Shown here piece by piece: positions 34,675 through 43,680 of a DNA stretch of 64,000 nucleotides. The notes under the pieces are model-generated. The model saw only the letters and a program-made list of their open reading frames with translations, was not told the origin of the DNA and made no database searches. A program made the position numbers and the translations under genes. The stretch's first letter is position 1, and each line of letters starts with the position of its first letter. The stretch is from Schaalia odontolytica (lineage in GTDB: Bacteria; Actinomycetota; Actinomycetes; Actinomycetales; Actinomycetaceae): the NCBI RefSeq assembly GCF_031191545.1, contig NZ_CP133472.1:2170001-2234000 (forward strand). Reading direction: 5' to 3'.

Positions 34675-35919
34675 TCAGACGCCGAGCGCGTCGCAGATCG
34701 GGTCGAGTGTCAGATCGATCTGCCAGTCGCGCGCGCCACGATTGACCATGCGCTCCTCAACTTCGTCGCCCGACGGGCGCGACGGGTCCAGGGGTGCCCA
34801 CGCCAGGTAACGCTGTACCTGGGGTGCCAGCACAACGTCGGGTGCCAGCCCGAGGCTCGACGCCACCGACGCGACCGCGTTACGAACCGTTCCCAGGCGA
34901 GCGGCCGAGGCCTCGTCAATGCGATTCCACTGGCGTGGCTCCGGGATCGAACCGGGCTGAACGGGCCGACGCTTGGGGGGAAGCTCATCCTCCGTCATTG
35001 CGGCTACGGCAGCCAGTGCCCGCATCCACTCAGCCTCGTACTGGCGGGCAATGGGGGAGCGGAACTCGCTGATGCTCATGAGGGCGCGCCTATTGCGCGG
35101 AGGATTCGAGGCCGCGCGCACGAGCGCGGCGTTACGGACGAGGCGCCCCGGGGACAGGTCGATGCGCATAGCGATCGACTCGCGCGTCTCCCACAGGGCT
35201 TTAAGCACGCCGAGGCCTCGGCGCGAACGGATCTTGCCCGCTCCGGGAACGGAACGCCAGCGATCGGGCTTTGGGCCGGAGGGGGTTACCGACAGGGCAT
35301 AGGCGAACTCCTGCTGCGCCCACTCCCATCGACCCATCTGATCCAGCCTCTTGGAGAGTCGGTAGTAGAGCTCGGTCAGCAGCTCGACGTCGAGAGCCGC
35401 GTAGCGCAGCCAGTCCTTAGGCAGAGGGCGCACAGACCAATCCGAGGCCTGATGATCCTTCACGAGTCCCAGGCCGAGAACCTGCTCGGTGACGGCGGCC
35501 AAACCGAAACGCTCCAGTCCGATGAGGCGCGCGGCGATCTCCGTATCGAAGAGAGCCGAGGGACGCAGGCCAACCTGGTGCAGATTCGGCAGATCTTGAA
35601 GACAATCGTGCAGCAGCCACACGTCCTGCACGCCCGGCTGAAGCACGGATAGCTCCGGCAGCGCGTGCGTATCAATGAGGAAGGTGCCCACATCTTCGCG
35701 TCGGATCTGGACGAGATACGGGTCTGCCCCGTAGCGGAAGCCCTGCGCGCGTTCCACGTCCAGGGCAATCGGGGTCGCACCGGCGCTCAGTGCGCGCGCT
35801 GCTGCCTCAAGCTCCACCTGGGTATCAATGACGGCGGGGGTGCCCCCACGCGGCTGCGCGATAAGCTCCGGATTATCCGTATCGCCCTGCGGCAAACCGC
35901 CGCCATTGTTCACCAGCAC
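34675..35919 (-). CDS. rnd: Ribonuclease D-like 3'-5' exonuclease with HRDC domain
   Basis: A 414-residue exonuclease that trims structured RNA 3' ends. DEDDy residues: IALDVERA (Asp, Glu), LLHDCLQDL (Asp) and the Tyr-Asp of LRYAALDVELL. HRDC-like helices follow from about residue 240 (LKALWETRESIAMRID). The start is GTG 35919, with AAGGAG 6 bases upstream, immediately after the DUF3000 stop. The DUF3000-rnd-dxs grouping is typical of actinobacteria. Confidence 0.88.
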   Translation of the reverse strand: MLVNNGGGLPQGDTDNPELIAQPRGGTPAVIDTQVELEAAARALSAGATPIALDVERAQGFRYGADPYLVQIRREDVGTFLIDTHALPELSVLQPGVQDVWLLHDCLQDLPNLHQVGLRPSALFDTEIAARLIGLERFGLAAVTEQVLGLGLVKDHQASDWSVRPLPKDWLRYAALDVELLTELYYRLSKRLDQMGRWEWAQQEFAYALSVTPSGPKPDRWRSVPGAGKIRSRRGLGVLKALWETRESIAMRIDLSPGRLVRNAALVRAASNPPRNRRALMSISEFRSPIARQYEAEWMRALAAVAAMTEDELPPKRRPVQPGSIPEPRQWNRIDEASAARLGTVRNAVASVASSLGLAPDVVLAPQVQRYLAWAPLDPSRPSGDEVEERMVNRGARDWQIDLTLDPICDALGV

Positions 35920-36474
35920 TCAGACTCCTTCGAGATGACGGGCTGGTATGATTCCAGCCGTCCGACGCATCACATCCGCCCAACCGGACAGATGCTCACC
36001 AAGATACTCACTGTTCGGCGTCCACGACGCACGGACCTCGACGAACAGGGAAGACCCTCGCAGCTCCAGGCCGCCGAAGGTTTCGCTCATTTCCCGGGTC
36101 ACTGTACCGGTCAACTCACGGAGGCCGGCCCCTGCGGTGTCCAGGCAGTCGAGCATCCAGCCCCAGATTCCCTCCGAGAGCATCGGATCGCCGATCATTT
36201 CCGAATCTACCTGCGCGCGCATCTGAGCGACGACACGGAAGGTTCCGTTCCAACCGATCTGCTCCACGGGGTCGTGCAGGATCACCATGCGACCAGTCGA
36301 CAGGGGCTGTCCGGCCTCATCCTCGTCCGTCGTGCGCATCGCGAGCGCCGCAGTAAACGGTGCAAGGCGACTAGGAGGGGGAACCTCCTCGAGGAGTATG
36401 TGCGGCAGGTGGTCCGCCTGACGCAGGGACAGCAGAGCCCGCATAAACTCCTCGGGCACCGCGTTTTCATTCAC
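35920..36474 (-). CDS. DUF3000 family protein
   Basis: A 184-residue conserved actinobacterial protein always seen near RNase D. Family-like phrases: FMRALLSLRQ, GRMVILHDPVEQIGWNGTFRVV, WGWMLDCLDTAGAGLRELTG. No catalytic motif or membrane segment is seen; function unknown. The start GTG 36474 lacks a ribosome site but has TACGAT 7 bases upstream, so it is probably leaderless. It is co-transcribed with rnd. Confidence 0.85.
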   Translation of the reverse strand: MNENAVPEEFMRALLSLRQADHLPHILLEEVPPPSRLAPFTAALAMRTTDEDEAGQPLSTGRMVILHDPVEQIGWNGTFRVVAQMRAQVDSEMIGDPMLSEGIWGWMLDCLDTAGAGLRELTGTVTREMSETFGGLELRGSSLFVEVRASWTPNSEYLGEHLSGWADVMRRTAGIIPARHLEGV

Positions 36475-36481
36475 AAATCAA

Positions 36482-36487
36482 ATCGTA
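36482..36487 (-). promoter_or_regulatory. Candidate -10 box of the DUF3000-rnd operon
   Basis: TACGAT on the minus strand lies 7 bases before the GTG start. No ribosome site is present between them. Confidence 0.35.
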
Positions 36488-36584
36488 CGGGTGTGCACAT
36501 GCCTTTTGGGCCAGACTCGCCGCCAATTCTCAGGTCGATAAGTAGCCGGCACTCGTACCCGGAAGTTGGTGGTGAGGGTCTGCA

Positions 36585-38696
36585 CTACAGTCCGCGCGGG
36601 TTGCGCAGAATAAACGAGGTCCTCGGGCCGACGTGCACGATGTCGCCCGAGTGGTACTCGTCGCGATCGTCATCGCCGGCCGTGTCGACGACGGTGTGCC
36701 AGATCTGACCGTACTTCGTATCCGGAAGCGTGAAGTCGACGGACTCCGGTGCCGCGTTGAGTAGCAGCAGGAAGTCGTCGTCGAGGATTGGGCGCCCGTT
36801 CGCGTCAGGCTCGCGGATGGCGTCGCCGTTGTAAAAGACCATCGTCGAACGTGCCCACGGCTGGTTCCATTCCTCCTCCGTCATGTGTGTGCCGGAGGGA
36901 GTAAACCACTCGATCTCGCCGAGTTCGGACTCGCCGCCGCGCTGCGCGGGGCCCTCCAGGAAACGACGGCGGCGCATCACCGGGTGATCGCGGCGCAGGT
37001 GAATGAGGTGGCGGGTAAATTGCAGGAGCTTGTGATCATGCTCGTCCAGATCCCAGTTGATCCACGAGAGCTCATTGTCCTGGCAGTACACGTTGTTGTT
37101 GCCGCGCTGAGTTCGGCCAAGCTCGTCGCCGTGGGCGATCATGGGAACGCCCTGGGAGAACATGAGGGTCGTTAGGAAGTTGCGCTGCTGACGGTAGCGC
37201 AACTCGACAATCTCTTGGTCGTCTGTGTCGCCTTCGACGCCGCAGTTCCACGAGCGGTTATCGTTCGCGCCGTCCGCGCCGCCCTCGAGGTTTGCCTCGT
37301 TGTGCTTCTCGTTGTAGGACACCAGATCGCGCAGCGTGAAGCCGTCGTGGGCGATGACGAAGTTGATGGATGCCATCGGCTTGCGGCCCGTCGTCCCGTA
37401 GAGGTCCGAGGAGCCGGCCAGGCGGGACGCGAAGTCAGGCAGCGAGGAGAACTCTCCGCGCCAAAAGTCGCGTACCGTGTCGCGGTACCTACCGTTCCAC
37501 TCCGACCAGAGGGGAGGAAAGCCGCCGACCTGGTAGCCGTCGGTGCCGACGTCCCAGGGTTCTGCGATTAGCTTGACCTGGGACACGATGGGATCCTGAT
37601 GGATCAGATCGAAGAACGCAGACAGGCGGTCGACCTCGGCGAACTGACGGGCCAGCGTGGAGGCGAGGTCGAAACGGAAGCCGTCGACGTGCATTTCTGT
37701 CACCCAGTAGCGCAGCGAATCCATGATGAGCTGCAGGACCTGGGGGGAACTCATGAGGAGTGAGTTGCCCGTGCCCGTCGTGTCGAAGTAGTGCTGGCGG
37801 TCCCCGTCGACGAGTCGATAGTAGGAGGGGTTGTCGATGCCGCGGAAGGACAGGGTCGGGCCCATGTGGTTGCCCTCGGCCGTGTGATTGTAGACGACGT
37901 CGAGGATGACTTCGATGTTGGCGGCGTGCAGCGCCTTTACCATCGCCTTGAACTCGGAAACCTGTGCACCGGGCTCCCGTGTGGCGGCGTAGGCGTTGTG
38001 CGGCGCAAAATAGCCGATCGTGTTGTAGCCCCAGTAGTTCGACAGTCCCTTGGACTGCAGCGTCGTGTCGTTTGTGAACTGATGGATCGGCATCAGCTCG
38101 ACCGTGGTGACGCCCAGTTTTGTGAGATGTTCGATGATCGCGGGGTGGGCCATGCCGGCGTAGGTGCCGCGCAGCTCCTCGGGAACCTCGGGGTGACGCA
38201 TCGTCATGCCCTTGATGTGGGCCTCATAGATGATCGACTCGGAATAGTCGTGTCTCGGGCTGCAGTCACCCTCCCAGTCGAAGAAGGGGTTGACGACGAC
38301 CGAATGCATGGTAGCGTCCGCGGAATCCCCGCCCTTGAGCATGAGAGGATCGTCTGCGCGGTAGGAGAGAAGGTCAAGGGAGTCGGTGAGCTGTCCTTCG
38401 ATCGCCTTCGCGTAGGGGTCCAGTAGAAGCTTCGAAGAATCGCAGCGTAGACCGTTGTGAGGATTCCACGGTCCTTCGATTCGATAGCCGTAGCGCTGGC
38501 CGGCGCGCACCTGCGGGACGTAGACGTGCCACACATAGGCATCGACCTCGGTGAGGGGAATGCGCATCTCGTTGAGGTCGTCATCTAGGAGGCACAGTGT
38601 CACGGACGTTGCCACCGACGAGTAGATCGCAAAGTTTGTGCCGGTTCCGTCAAAGGTGGCACCCAGGGGGTATGCCTTGCCGGGTCGCGTTTCCAT
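36585..38696 (-). CDS. glgX: Glycogen debranching enzyme GlgX (GH13_11)
   Basis: A 703-residue isoamylase-type enzyme that removes alpha-1,6 branches from glycogen after phosphorylase. An N-terminal CBM48 (about 10-110, GTNFAIYSSVATSVTL) precedes the TIM-barrel with DVVYNHTAEG, the nucleophile Asp in VDGFRFDLAS, acid Glu in LIAEPWDVG, and Asp in FVIAHDGFTL. It fits glgC and glgM further along the window. The upstream region to 38849 also serves the tRNA array in the other direction. Confidence 0.94.
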   Translation of the reverse strand: METRPGKAYPLGATFDGTGTNFAIYSSVATSVTLCLLDDDLNEMRIPLTEVDAYVWHVYVPQVRAGQRYGYRIEGPWNPHNGLRCDSSKLLLDPYAKAIEGQLTDSLDLLSYRADDPLMLKGGDSADATMHSVVVNPFFDWEGDCSPRHDYSESIIYEAHIKGMTMRHPEVPEELRGTYAGMAHPAIIEHLTKLGVTTVELMPIHQFTNDTTLQSKGLSNYWGYNTIGYFAPHNAYAATREPGAQVSEFKAMVKALHAANIEVILDVVYNHTAEGNHMGPTLSFRGIDNPSYYRLVDGDRQHYFDTTGTGNSLLMSSPQVLQLIMDSLRYWVTEMHVDGFRFDLASTLARQFAEVDRLSAFFDLIHQDPIVSQVKLIAEPWDVGTDGYQVGGFPPLWSEWNGRYRDTVRDFWRGEFSSLPDFASRLAGSSDLYGTTGRKPMASINFVIAHDGFTLRDLVSYNEKHNEANLEGGADGANDNRSWNCGVEGDTDDQEIVELRYRQQRNFLTTLMFSQGVPMIAHGDELGRTQRGNNNVYCQDNELSWINWDLDEHDHKLLQFTRHLIHLRRDHPVMRRRRFLEGPAQRGGESELGEIEWFTPSGTHMTEEEWNQPWARSTMVFYNGDAIREPDANGRPILDDDFLLLLNAAPESVDFTLPDTKYGQIWHTVVDTAGDDDRDEYHSGDIVHVGPRTSFILRNPRGL

Positions 38697-38781
38697 AGCG
38701 CTAAGCGTCCCACGAATGCTTCCTGACTGGCAATAATCCGCGCAACTATGACGATGTGACTTGGATAACGGGGCTTTGGTT

Positions 38782-38810
38782 TTGCGTTCTGCGGGGATCT
38801 TCTGTTAAGG
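38782..38810 (+). promoter_or_regulatory. Candidate promoter of the tRNA array
   Basis: TTGCGT (38782-38787) and TTAAGG (38805-38810) are 17 bases apart, about 40 bases before the first tRNA-Gly. Confidence 0.4.
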
Positions 38811-38849
38811 TTTTACCCGTTGCAAAGAACGGTAAACGTTCTGAGAAAC

Positions 38850-38922
38850 GCGGATGTGGCTCAGTTGGTAGAGCATCACCTTGCCAAGGTGAGGGTCGCG
38901 GGTTCGAGTCCCGTCATCCGCT
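38850..38922 (+). tRNA. tRNA-Gly (GCC), copy 1
   Basis: A 73-nt cloverleaf: acceptor arms GCGGATG / CATCCGC, anticodon loop containing GCC (CTTGCCAAG), T-loop GGTTCGAGTCC. CCA is not encoded. An identical copy lies about 200 bases downstream. Confidence 0.97.
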
Positions 38923-38923
38923 C

Positions 38924-38995
38924 GGGCGATTGGCGCAGCGGGAGCGCGCTTCCCTGACACGGAAGAGGTCACTGGTTCGATCCCAGTATCGCCCA
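38924..38995 (+). tRNA. tRNA-Val (GAC)
   Basis: A 72-nt cloverleaf with acceptor arms GGGCGAT / ATCGCCC and anticodon stem-loop CTTCC-CTGACAC-GGAAG (GAC). It starts one base after tRNA-Gly. Confidence 0.97.
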
Positions 38996-39051
38996 CGGTC
39001 ATCCTGAAATCAGGATTGGCGGGCTATGGCCCGGCCGCACAAGCGGTTCAC

Positions 39052-39124
39052 GCGGATGTGGCTCAGTTGGTAGAGCATCACCTTGCCAAGGTGAGGGTCG
39101 CGGGTTCGAGTCCCGTCATCCGCT
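39052..39124 (+). tRNA. tRNA-Gly (GCC), copy 2
   Basis: Base-for-base identical to the copy at 38850-38922, indicating a recent duplication or gene conversion. Confidence 0.97.
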
Positions 39125-39158
39125 CTCAAACGGGAATCCATTCGATCCCATTGGGTGT

Positions 39159-39229
39159 GGTGGGTTGGCCGAGAGGCGAGGCAGCGGCCTGCAAAGCCGT
39201 ATACACGGGTTCGAATCCCGTACCCACCT
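39159..39229 (+). tRNA. tRNA-Cys (GCA)
   Basis: A 71-nt cloverleaf with acceptor arms GGTGGGT / ACCCACC, anticodon loop CTGCAAA (GCA), T-arm CGGGTTCGAATCCCG. Confidence 0.96.
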
Positions 39230-39230
39230 C

Positions 39231-39302
39231 GGGCGATTGGCGCAGGGGTAGCGCGCTTCCTTCACACGGAAGAGGTCACTGGTTCGATCCCAGTATCGCC
39301 CA
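39231..39302 (+). tRNA. tRNA-Val (CAC)
   Basis: A 72-nt tRNA, nearly identical to the Val(GAC) copy but with anticodon loop TTCACAC (CAC) and a changed D-loop (AGGGGTAG). It supplies the GTG codon and closes the array. Confidence 0.97.
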
Positions 39303-39307
39303 CCAGT

Positions 39308-39340
39308 AAGCCGGATCTGACGATCCGGCTTCTTGTTTAT
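39308..39340 (+). terminator. Terminator of the tRNA array
   Basis: AAGCCGGATC / GATCCGGCTT perfect 10-bp arms with a 4-base loop, followed by CTTGTTTATT; 5 bases after the last tRNA. Confidence 0.85.
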
Positions 39341-39768
39341 TCGCGTCTTTTGGGTGGTGAGCGGGACGTCATATTTTGGCGGTGTTCCTCTCATGCTGTT
39401 GAGGGCGTAACTCTCCTGTGCCTGCATGGGTTCGTCTGCTCGTTCCGGCCTATGCCCCGCTCGATAAGCGCGTTCTCGGGGGCGGTGACGTTGTGGCCCG
39501 CAGCGTTCTTTGTTGATGCATGAGCGGTTGATGAGTTTGACGAGTTGCCCAGTTGGGTGTTTGTGCAGTGAGTGACACATACGGATATCAAATGTTGCCA
39601 CGTTGTGGATTGTGTCGATTGAACAAGGAAAGCAACGCTTGTCGACCTGGGATTATGTGATGAACGCAAAACTCTTTTTGCTAATTCTTGACCACCTTGC
39701 AGATTATTGACATAAGATGGACACGCATGAAGCGACGTTGTCGCCCATCCCCTTGACAGGAGTTTTCT
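39341..39768. other. 428-base non-coding stretch between tRNA array and surface-protein gene
   Basis: AT-richer than its surroundings. I found no convincing gene. It should hold the promoter and a long leader for the surface protein: TTGACC (39688-39693) and TAAGAT (39713-39718) with a 19-base spacer are the best match. Nothing else was recognisable. Confidence 0.5.
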
Positions 39769-41418
39769 ATGGTTACTCAAAAGCGTCGTTACCTCGGTGC
39801 TCTTCTTGCAGTTTTCGCATTGGTTCTGAGTTTCTTGGGTCTGGCGCAGGTCGTTGGCCCGCAGGCACCGGCAGCCGCGGTTCCGTTGAGCTGCCCGGAT
39901 CCTACGACGAATGTCAGCAATAAGGTCACATTGGATTGGGACAATGCCCAACTCGTTGATGACGCGGGTCGCGAAACCCGCGCCGTCGGCGACTGGTGGG
40001 GTCTTGGCATCAAACTGCCGTGGAACACCGAGGGCCGCGTTAAGGCGGGCGACTACTTTACCTACAGCGCGTCGATCGTCAACGCCGCGACGGGGGAGTC
40101 CGTCCTGCGTCCCAACGTCGCTCGTAAGTTTGATGTCACCTCCAACAATGGCGTCGTCGTCGGGTGTGGCTCATGGGCTGCTGACGGAACGGTGACTGTG
40201 GTCTTCAACGACAAGGTTGAGTCTGCTGCACAGTGGTACGGCCACATCTCGACGAACGGCCTTACTTCCTACACCGGCCCCGGTGGCGAGAAGTACACCG
40301 TCAAGCTCGGCGACAAGGTCGAGCGTGAGCTTGACATGCTGCGTCGGACCCCCGGGGTTCCGCGCTACCAGAAGGACGGCTGGCTAACCCTTTCCGAGGA
40401 CAAGGATGGCGACGAGAATAAGGCCATCATGTGGCGAGTTGTCTTCCCTGCCGGCGACAAGGCTGTGACCGGTGCGTCGATCGTCGACGAGGTGCCGGCG
40501 GGCTCTAACTGGAGCTTCAACTGTGACGTCGTTAACGAGTACACCAAGAACCACACCTACCTGGTGACTGATCCGACCACCTCCGAAGGGCTGGCCCAGG
40601 GCAATGACACGTCGAAGGGTGCCTTCGGTGCCGCCGCGAAGATCGAGTGCACCTCCACGAAGGTGACTGTCACTCTCGCGGAGATTCCCGCGAACCAGTC
40701 CGCGATCATTCTGCTCCCCGCCCACATTGAGGGTGCGAAGCGTGCCGGCGACGTTGTGGGTGCCTTCGCCAACACCGTTAACTTCAACGTTCCCGGTGGT
40801 AAGGTCGTTGAGCCGATCACGAAGGTCCTCCGCTATGGTGCGGCCGCCGATGCCTACGCGCACCAGACTTTCTCGGTGACCAAGAAGATCGAGGGTCCGC
40901 TGCCCGACTCCGCGAAGGATCTTGAGTATCCCCTGACGATCACGCTCAAGAATGACGCGGATCCCGCTGTGAACAAGACCGTCGAGGCCACCGTCAAGGC
41001 TGGCGAGACCTACACCTACCCGACGTCCCTCCCTCTGGGCACGGTCGTAACGGTAGCCGAGGGTGATCTGCCCGCCGGTGCTGGCATCACCTGGGTCGAC
41101 GGTGACAGCCGCGTGTTTGAGGCCGCTGGTGGCGTGACACTCTCGGCGGATAAGCGCGAGGCCACCTTCACCCTGACTGACGATCTGATCTACTCGCTCA
41201 CACTGACCAACACGGTCGCACCCAGCCCGGCCCCGTCGGCCACGCCTTCTGCCCCCGCCCCGACCCCGTCGGCCACGCCTTCTGCCCCTGCCCCGACCCC
41301 GTCGCCCGCTCCCCAGCTGGCCAAGACCGGTACCGACGCGGCAGGCTTGGGTGTGATGGCTGGAATCGTCGCGATCGCGGGGCTGTCCCTCGTGGTCGCC
41401 AAGCGTCGCAACCGCTGA
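39769..41418 (+). CDS. Sortase-anchored (LAKTG) surface protein with DUF5979 domain
   Basis: A 549-residue cell-wall protein. Parts in order: signal peptide (about 1-36), an adhesin-like beta-rich region (about 45-350, NVSNKVTLDWDNAQL, GDWWGLGIKLPW, typical of MSCRAMM/SdrG-like N-terminal domains), a DUF5979/SpaA-like Ig domain (about 372-487, FSVTKKIEGPLP, LTITLKND), a Pro/Ala/Ser/Thr wall-spanning repeat (about 488-514), then LAKTG at 517-521, a hydrophobic segment and the basic tail KRRNR. A sortase would cleave T|G and attach it to peptidoglycan. A ribosome site (AGGAG) precedes the ATG. No sortase gene is adjacent, so it uses the housekeeping enzyme. The ligand is unknown. Confidence 0.88.
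   Translation: MVTQKRRYLGALLAVFALVLSFLGLAQVVGPQAPAAAVPLSCPDPTTNVSNKVTLDWDNAQLVDDAGRETRAVGDWWGLGIKLPWNTEGRVKAGDYFTYSASIVNAATGESVLRPNVARKFDVTSNNGVVVGCGSWAADGTVTVVFNDKVESAAQWYGHISTNGLTSYTGPGGEKYTVKLGDKVERELDMLRRTPGVPRYQKDGWLTLSEDKDGDENKAIMWRVVFPAGDKAVTGASIVDEVPAGSNWSFNCDVVNEYTKNHTYLVTDPTTSEGLAQGNDTSKGAFGAAAKIECTSTKVTVTLAEIPANQSAIILLPAHIEGAKRAGDVVGAFANTVNFNVPGGKVVEPITKVLRYGAAADAYAHQTFSVTKKIEGPLPDSAKDLEYPLTITLKNDADPAVNKTVEATVKAGETYTYPTSLPLGTVVTVAEGDLPAGAGITWVDGDSRVFEAAGGVTLSADKREATFTLTDDLIYSLTLTNTVAPSPAPSATPSAPAPTPSATPSAPAPTPSPAPQLAKTGTDAAGLGVMAGIVAIAGLSLVVAKRRNR
41233..41298 (+). repeat. Two 33-bp direct repeats in the wall-spanning region
   Basis: Two near-identical 33-base units encode PSATPSAPAPT. 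They are the only nucleotide-level repeat in this gene and could vary in copy number between strains. Confidence 0.7.
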
Positions 41419-41464
41419 CGATGAAGTGTTTCTCCTGCTCCTGAGGGCATGAGAACACTGCGGT

Positions 41465-41502
41465 GGGCGGGATGAGCGTTGCTCATCCCGCCCATTCTTT
41501 TG
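41465..41502 (+). terminator. Terminator of the surface-protein gene
   Basis: Perfect 13-bp arms (41465-41477 with 41481-41493), a 3-base loop and a T-rich tail ATTCTTTTG. Confidence 0.85.
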
Positions 41503-41892
41503 TTGACGCGGATACGGCGCGGGCAGCTGTTGTGACGCGCGATGTTGTGGTGGTGTTCTTTCACGAATGAGCGATCTGGCCGGCATCTTGCGGCGTTACT
41601 CTATCCGTAGGTATCCGAGGTGCCACCGGCTCATGCTCATCGATAAGAGATTGTAACGGCTTCGTCGTAGAGCAGTCGGCTTGACGCCCTTGTTGTAGCT
41701 TTTGCTTTGGGATTGAGTGTCATTGACGCTGCACAACTGCTGACGACCGGCACCGGGTTCGGCGTTGCCCTTATCTGCCCTTCGCCCACGACGCTTGTTC
41801 ACGACAGCGTTGGCCTCGACTGGGGTCCTCTGTATCAGGCTGACCCGCTGGGAGTGGAGGCGCAGACAGTCGCAGGGGGCAACCTTTCGTTG
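41503..41892. other. 390-base stretch without a recognised gene
   Basis: It lies between the surface-protein terminator and the convergent GH13 gene. Short open frames exist on both strands (for example 41596-41802 on minus, 41707 onward on plus), but none has a ribosome site or a family-like sequence. Composition is lower in GC than the flanking genes. It may be a decayed gene; I cannot say which. Confidence 0.4.
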
Positions 41893-43662
41893 CTAGTTCG
41901 CCACGAGGTACACGCGAGCCTCCCACGGCCCCATCGCGTCGTGCGGAGATACATCGTGTACCTCATCGCTGCCCATACGCACAGAATCAGATGAATGCGG
42001 CACATCCGTATTACCCAGATAGAGCGCCCAGCGCGTCGGCACCCACGCCTCGTCTGGACCCGGGAAGTGCGGGGTGAGAACGGCGCCCGAAAGGTTCACC
42101 ATCACGAGAACCTCACTGTCCGGCGCGTGGCGGCGGTAGACGAAGAGTGCGGGCTCACCGACGTCGATGCGCTCAAAGGTGCCCTGGGTCAACGCGGGAA
42201 TGCGGTGGCGAGCGTCGATAAGCGCCTTGTAGTACGACAGAATCGATCCCGGATCCTGGATCTGTGTCGCGACGTTGATGGAAGAGGAAGAAGGCGGAAG
42301 ACCGATCCACGGGTGGGCGGAGGTGAAACCGGCTGTGGGGGAGTCGTCCCATTGCATCGGGGTGCGTCCATTGTCGCGCGACATGGCTGCCAGGCCGGTC
42401 GGTACCTCGTTGCCTTCGCGACCATCGAGGTAATTCAGGGACTCGACGTCGCGGAAATCGGCACGCGTCGATAACGCTCCTCCGAGCATTCCGATTTCCT
42501 GGCCCTGGTAGATGAAGGGCGTGCCGCGCTGCAGGAAGTACGCAGTGGCCAGGGCCGTGGCCGACTCGCGCCAATAGGCTGTGGGATCACCGAAGCGTGA
42601 TACCGATCGCGGCTGGTCGTGGTTCTCCAGGTAGAGAGCGTTCCACCCTCGCTCTCCGAGCGCGTTCTGCCAGCGAGTGAACACGTCGGCCAGCTCTCCG
42701 TCCGACATGGGGCGAGGCGTAAACTTGCCGTTTTCGAGCCCGAGATTCACGTGCTCGAACTGAATGAGCATGTTGAACTCGCCACGGTCGGGCGCGCAGA
42801 ATAAGAGCGCAGACTCGGCGGAGGCATTCGACGCCTCGCCAACCGTGAATGAACCCGGATGATGAGCGAAGGTTCGGCTGTTCATCTCCTGCAAGAATTC
42901 GTGCAGGCGCGGCCCGTCCGCGTAGCACTCGTGGCCCACGCCGAATGGCGGGCGTGCAGGACCGCCGTCCGGTAGGCCCGGTGCCTTGGAGATCACGTCG
43001 ATGGCATCAACCCGGAAGCCGTCGACGCCGCGATCGAGCCACCAGTTCATCATGTCGTAGACGGCGTCGCGTACCTGGGGGTTCTCCCAGTTCAGATCCG
43101 GCTGTTCGCGGGCGAATAGATGGAGGTAGTACTGGCCCGAATTGGGATCGTACTGCCACGCCGATCCTCCGAAAAACGACTCCCAATTGTTCGGCTCCGC
43201 ACCGGCCGCTCCCGGTTGCATTCCGGGGCGCGCGTCGCGCCAGTAATACCAGTCGCGGCGCGCTGAGTGCACGGAGGAAGCGGATTCGACGAACCACGGG
43301 TGTTCGATCGATGTGTGGTTGACGACGAGATCCATGACGACACGCATGCCGAGCTCGTGGGCGCGAGCGATGAGTCGGTCGAAGGCATCAAGATCCCCGA
43401 AGAGAGGATCAATGTCTCGATAGTCCGCGATGTCGTAGCCGTTGTCCGCTTGAGGTGAGCGGTAGATAGGGCAGATCCACACGATGTCGATGCCCAGGTC
43501 CGCCAGATAGTCCAGGCGCTGACGAATCCCTTCCAGATCGCCGAAACCGTCGCCGTTTGTGTCCTGAAAGGAGCGCGGGTAGATCTGGTAGAGGACAGCG
43601 TTTGTCCACCAGGGAGAGGCGTGGGTGTGTGCCGCTGGCAGCAGATGTGGGCGGTGAATCAT
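41893..43662 (-). CDS. GH13 alpha-glucosidase (oligo-1,6-glucosidase / trehalose-like clade)
   Basis: A 589-residue intracellular alpha-glucosidase. It starts with the clade sequence WWTNAVLYQIYPRSFQDTNGDG (Ca-binding DTNGDG loop) and has catalytic residues in GVDGFRVDAID (nucleophile Asp), FTVGEASN (Glu) and LENHDQPRS (Asp). The region after the second beta strand and the C-terminal beta domain are complete. No signal peptide is present. It would hydrolyse isomaltose, maltose or related oligosaccharides. ATG 43662 is preferred; GTG 43674 is possible. Confidence 0.92.
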   Translation of the reverse strand: MIHRPHLLPAAHTHASPWWTNAVLYQIYPRSFQDTNGDGFGDLEGIRQRLDYLADLGIDIVWICPIYRSPQADNGYDIADYRDIDPLFGDLDAFDRLIARAHELGMRVVMDLVVNHTSIEHPWFVESASSVHSARRDWYYWRDARPGMQPGAAGAEPNNWESFFGGSAWQYDPNSGQYYLHLFAREQPDLNWENPQVRDAVYDMMNWWLDRGVDGFRVDAIDVISKAPGLPDGGPARPPFGVGHECYADGPRLHEFLQEMNSRTFAHHPGSFTVGEASNASAESALLFCAPDRGEFNMLIQFEHVNLGLENGKFTPRPMSDGELADVFTRWQNALGERGWNALYLENHDQPRSVSRFGDPTAYWRESATALATAYFLQRGTPFIYQGQEIGMLGGALSTRADFRDVESLNYLDGREGNEVPTGLAAMSRDNGRTPMQWDDSPTAGFTSAHPWIGLPPSSSSINVATQIQDPGSILSYYKALIDARHRIPALTQGTFERIDVGEPALFVYRRHAPDSEVLVMVNLSGAVLTPHFPGPDEAWVPTRWALYLGNTDVPHSSDSVRMGSDEVHDVSPHDAMGPWEARVYLVAN

Positions 43663-43680
43663 GAGGACCTGCACATCGAC

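Noticed and set aside
38805-39309. Long open frames across the tRNA array on both strands.
   Set aside because: They are read-throughs of tRNA genes and have no ribosome sites; the tRNA cloverleafs explain the sequence.
41596-41802. Small basic minus-strand open frame of 68 codons.
   Set aside because: No ribosome site, no recognisable family, odd residue mix; kept only as part of an unexplained interval.
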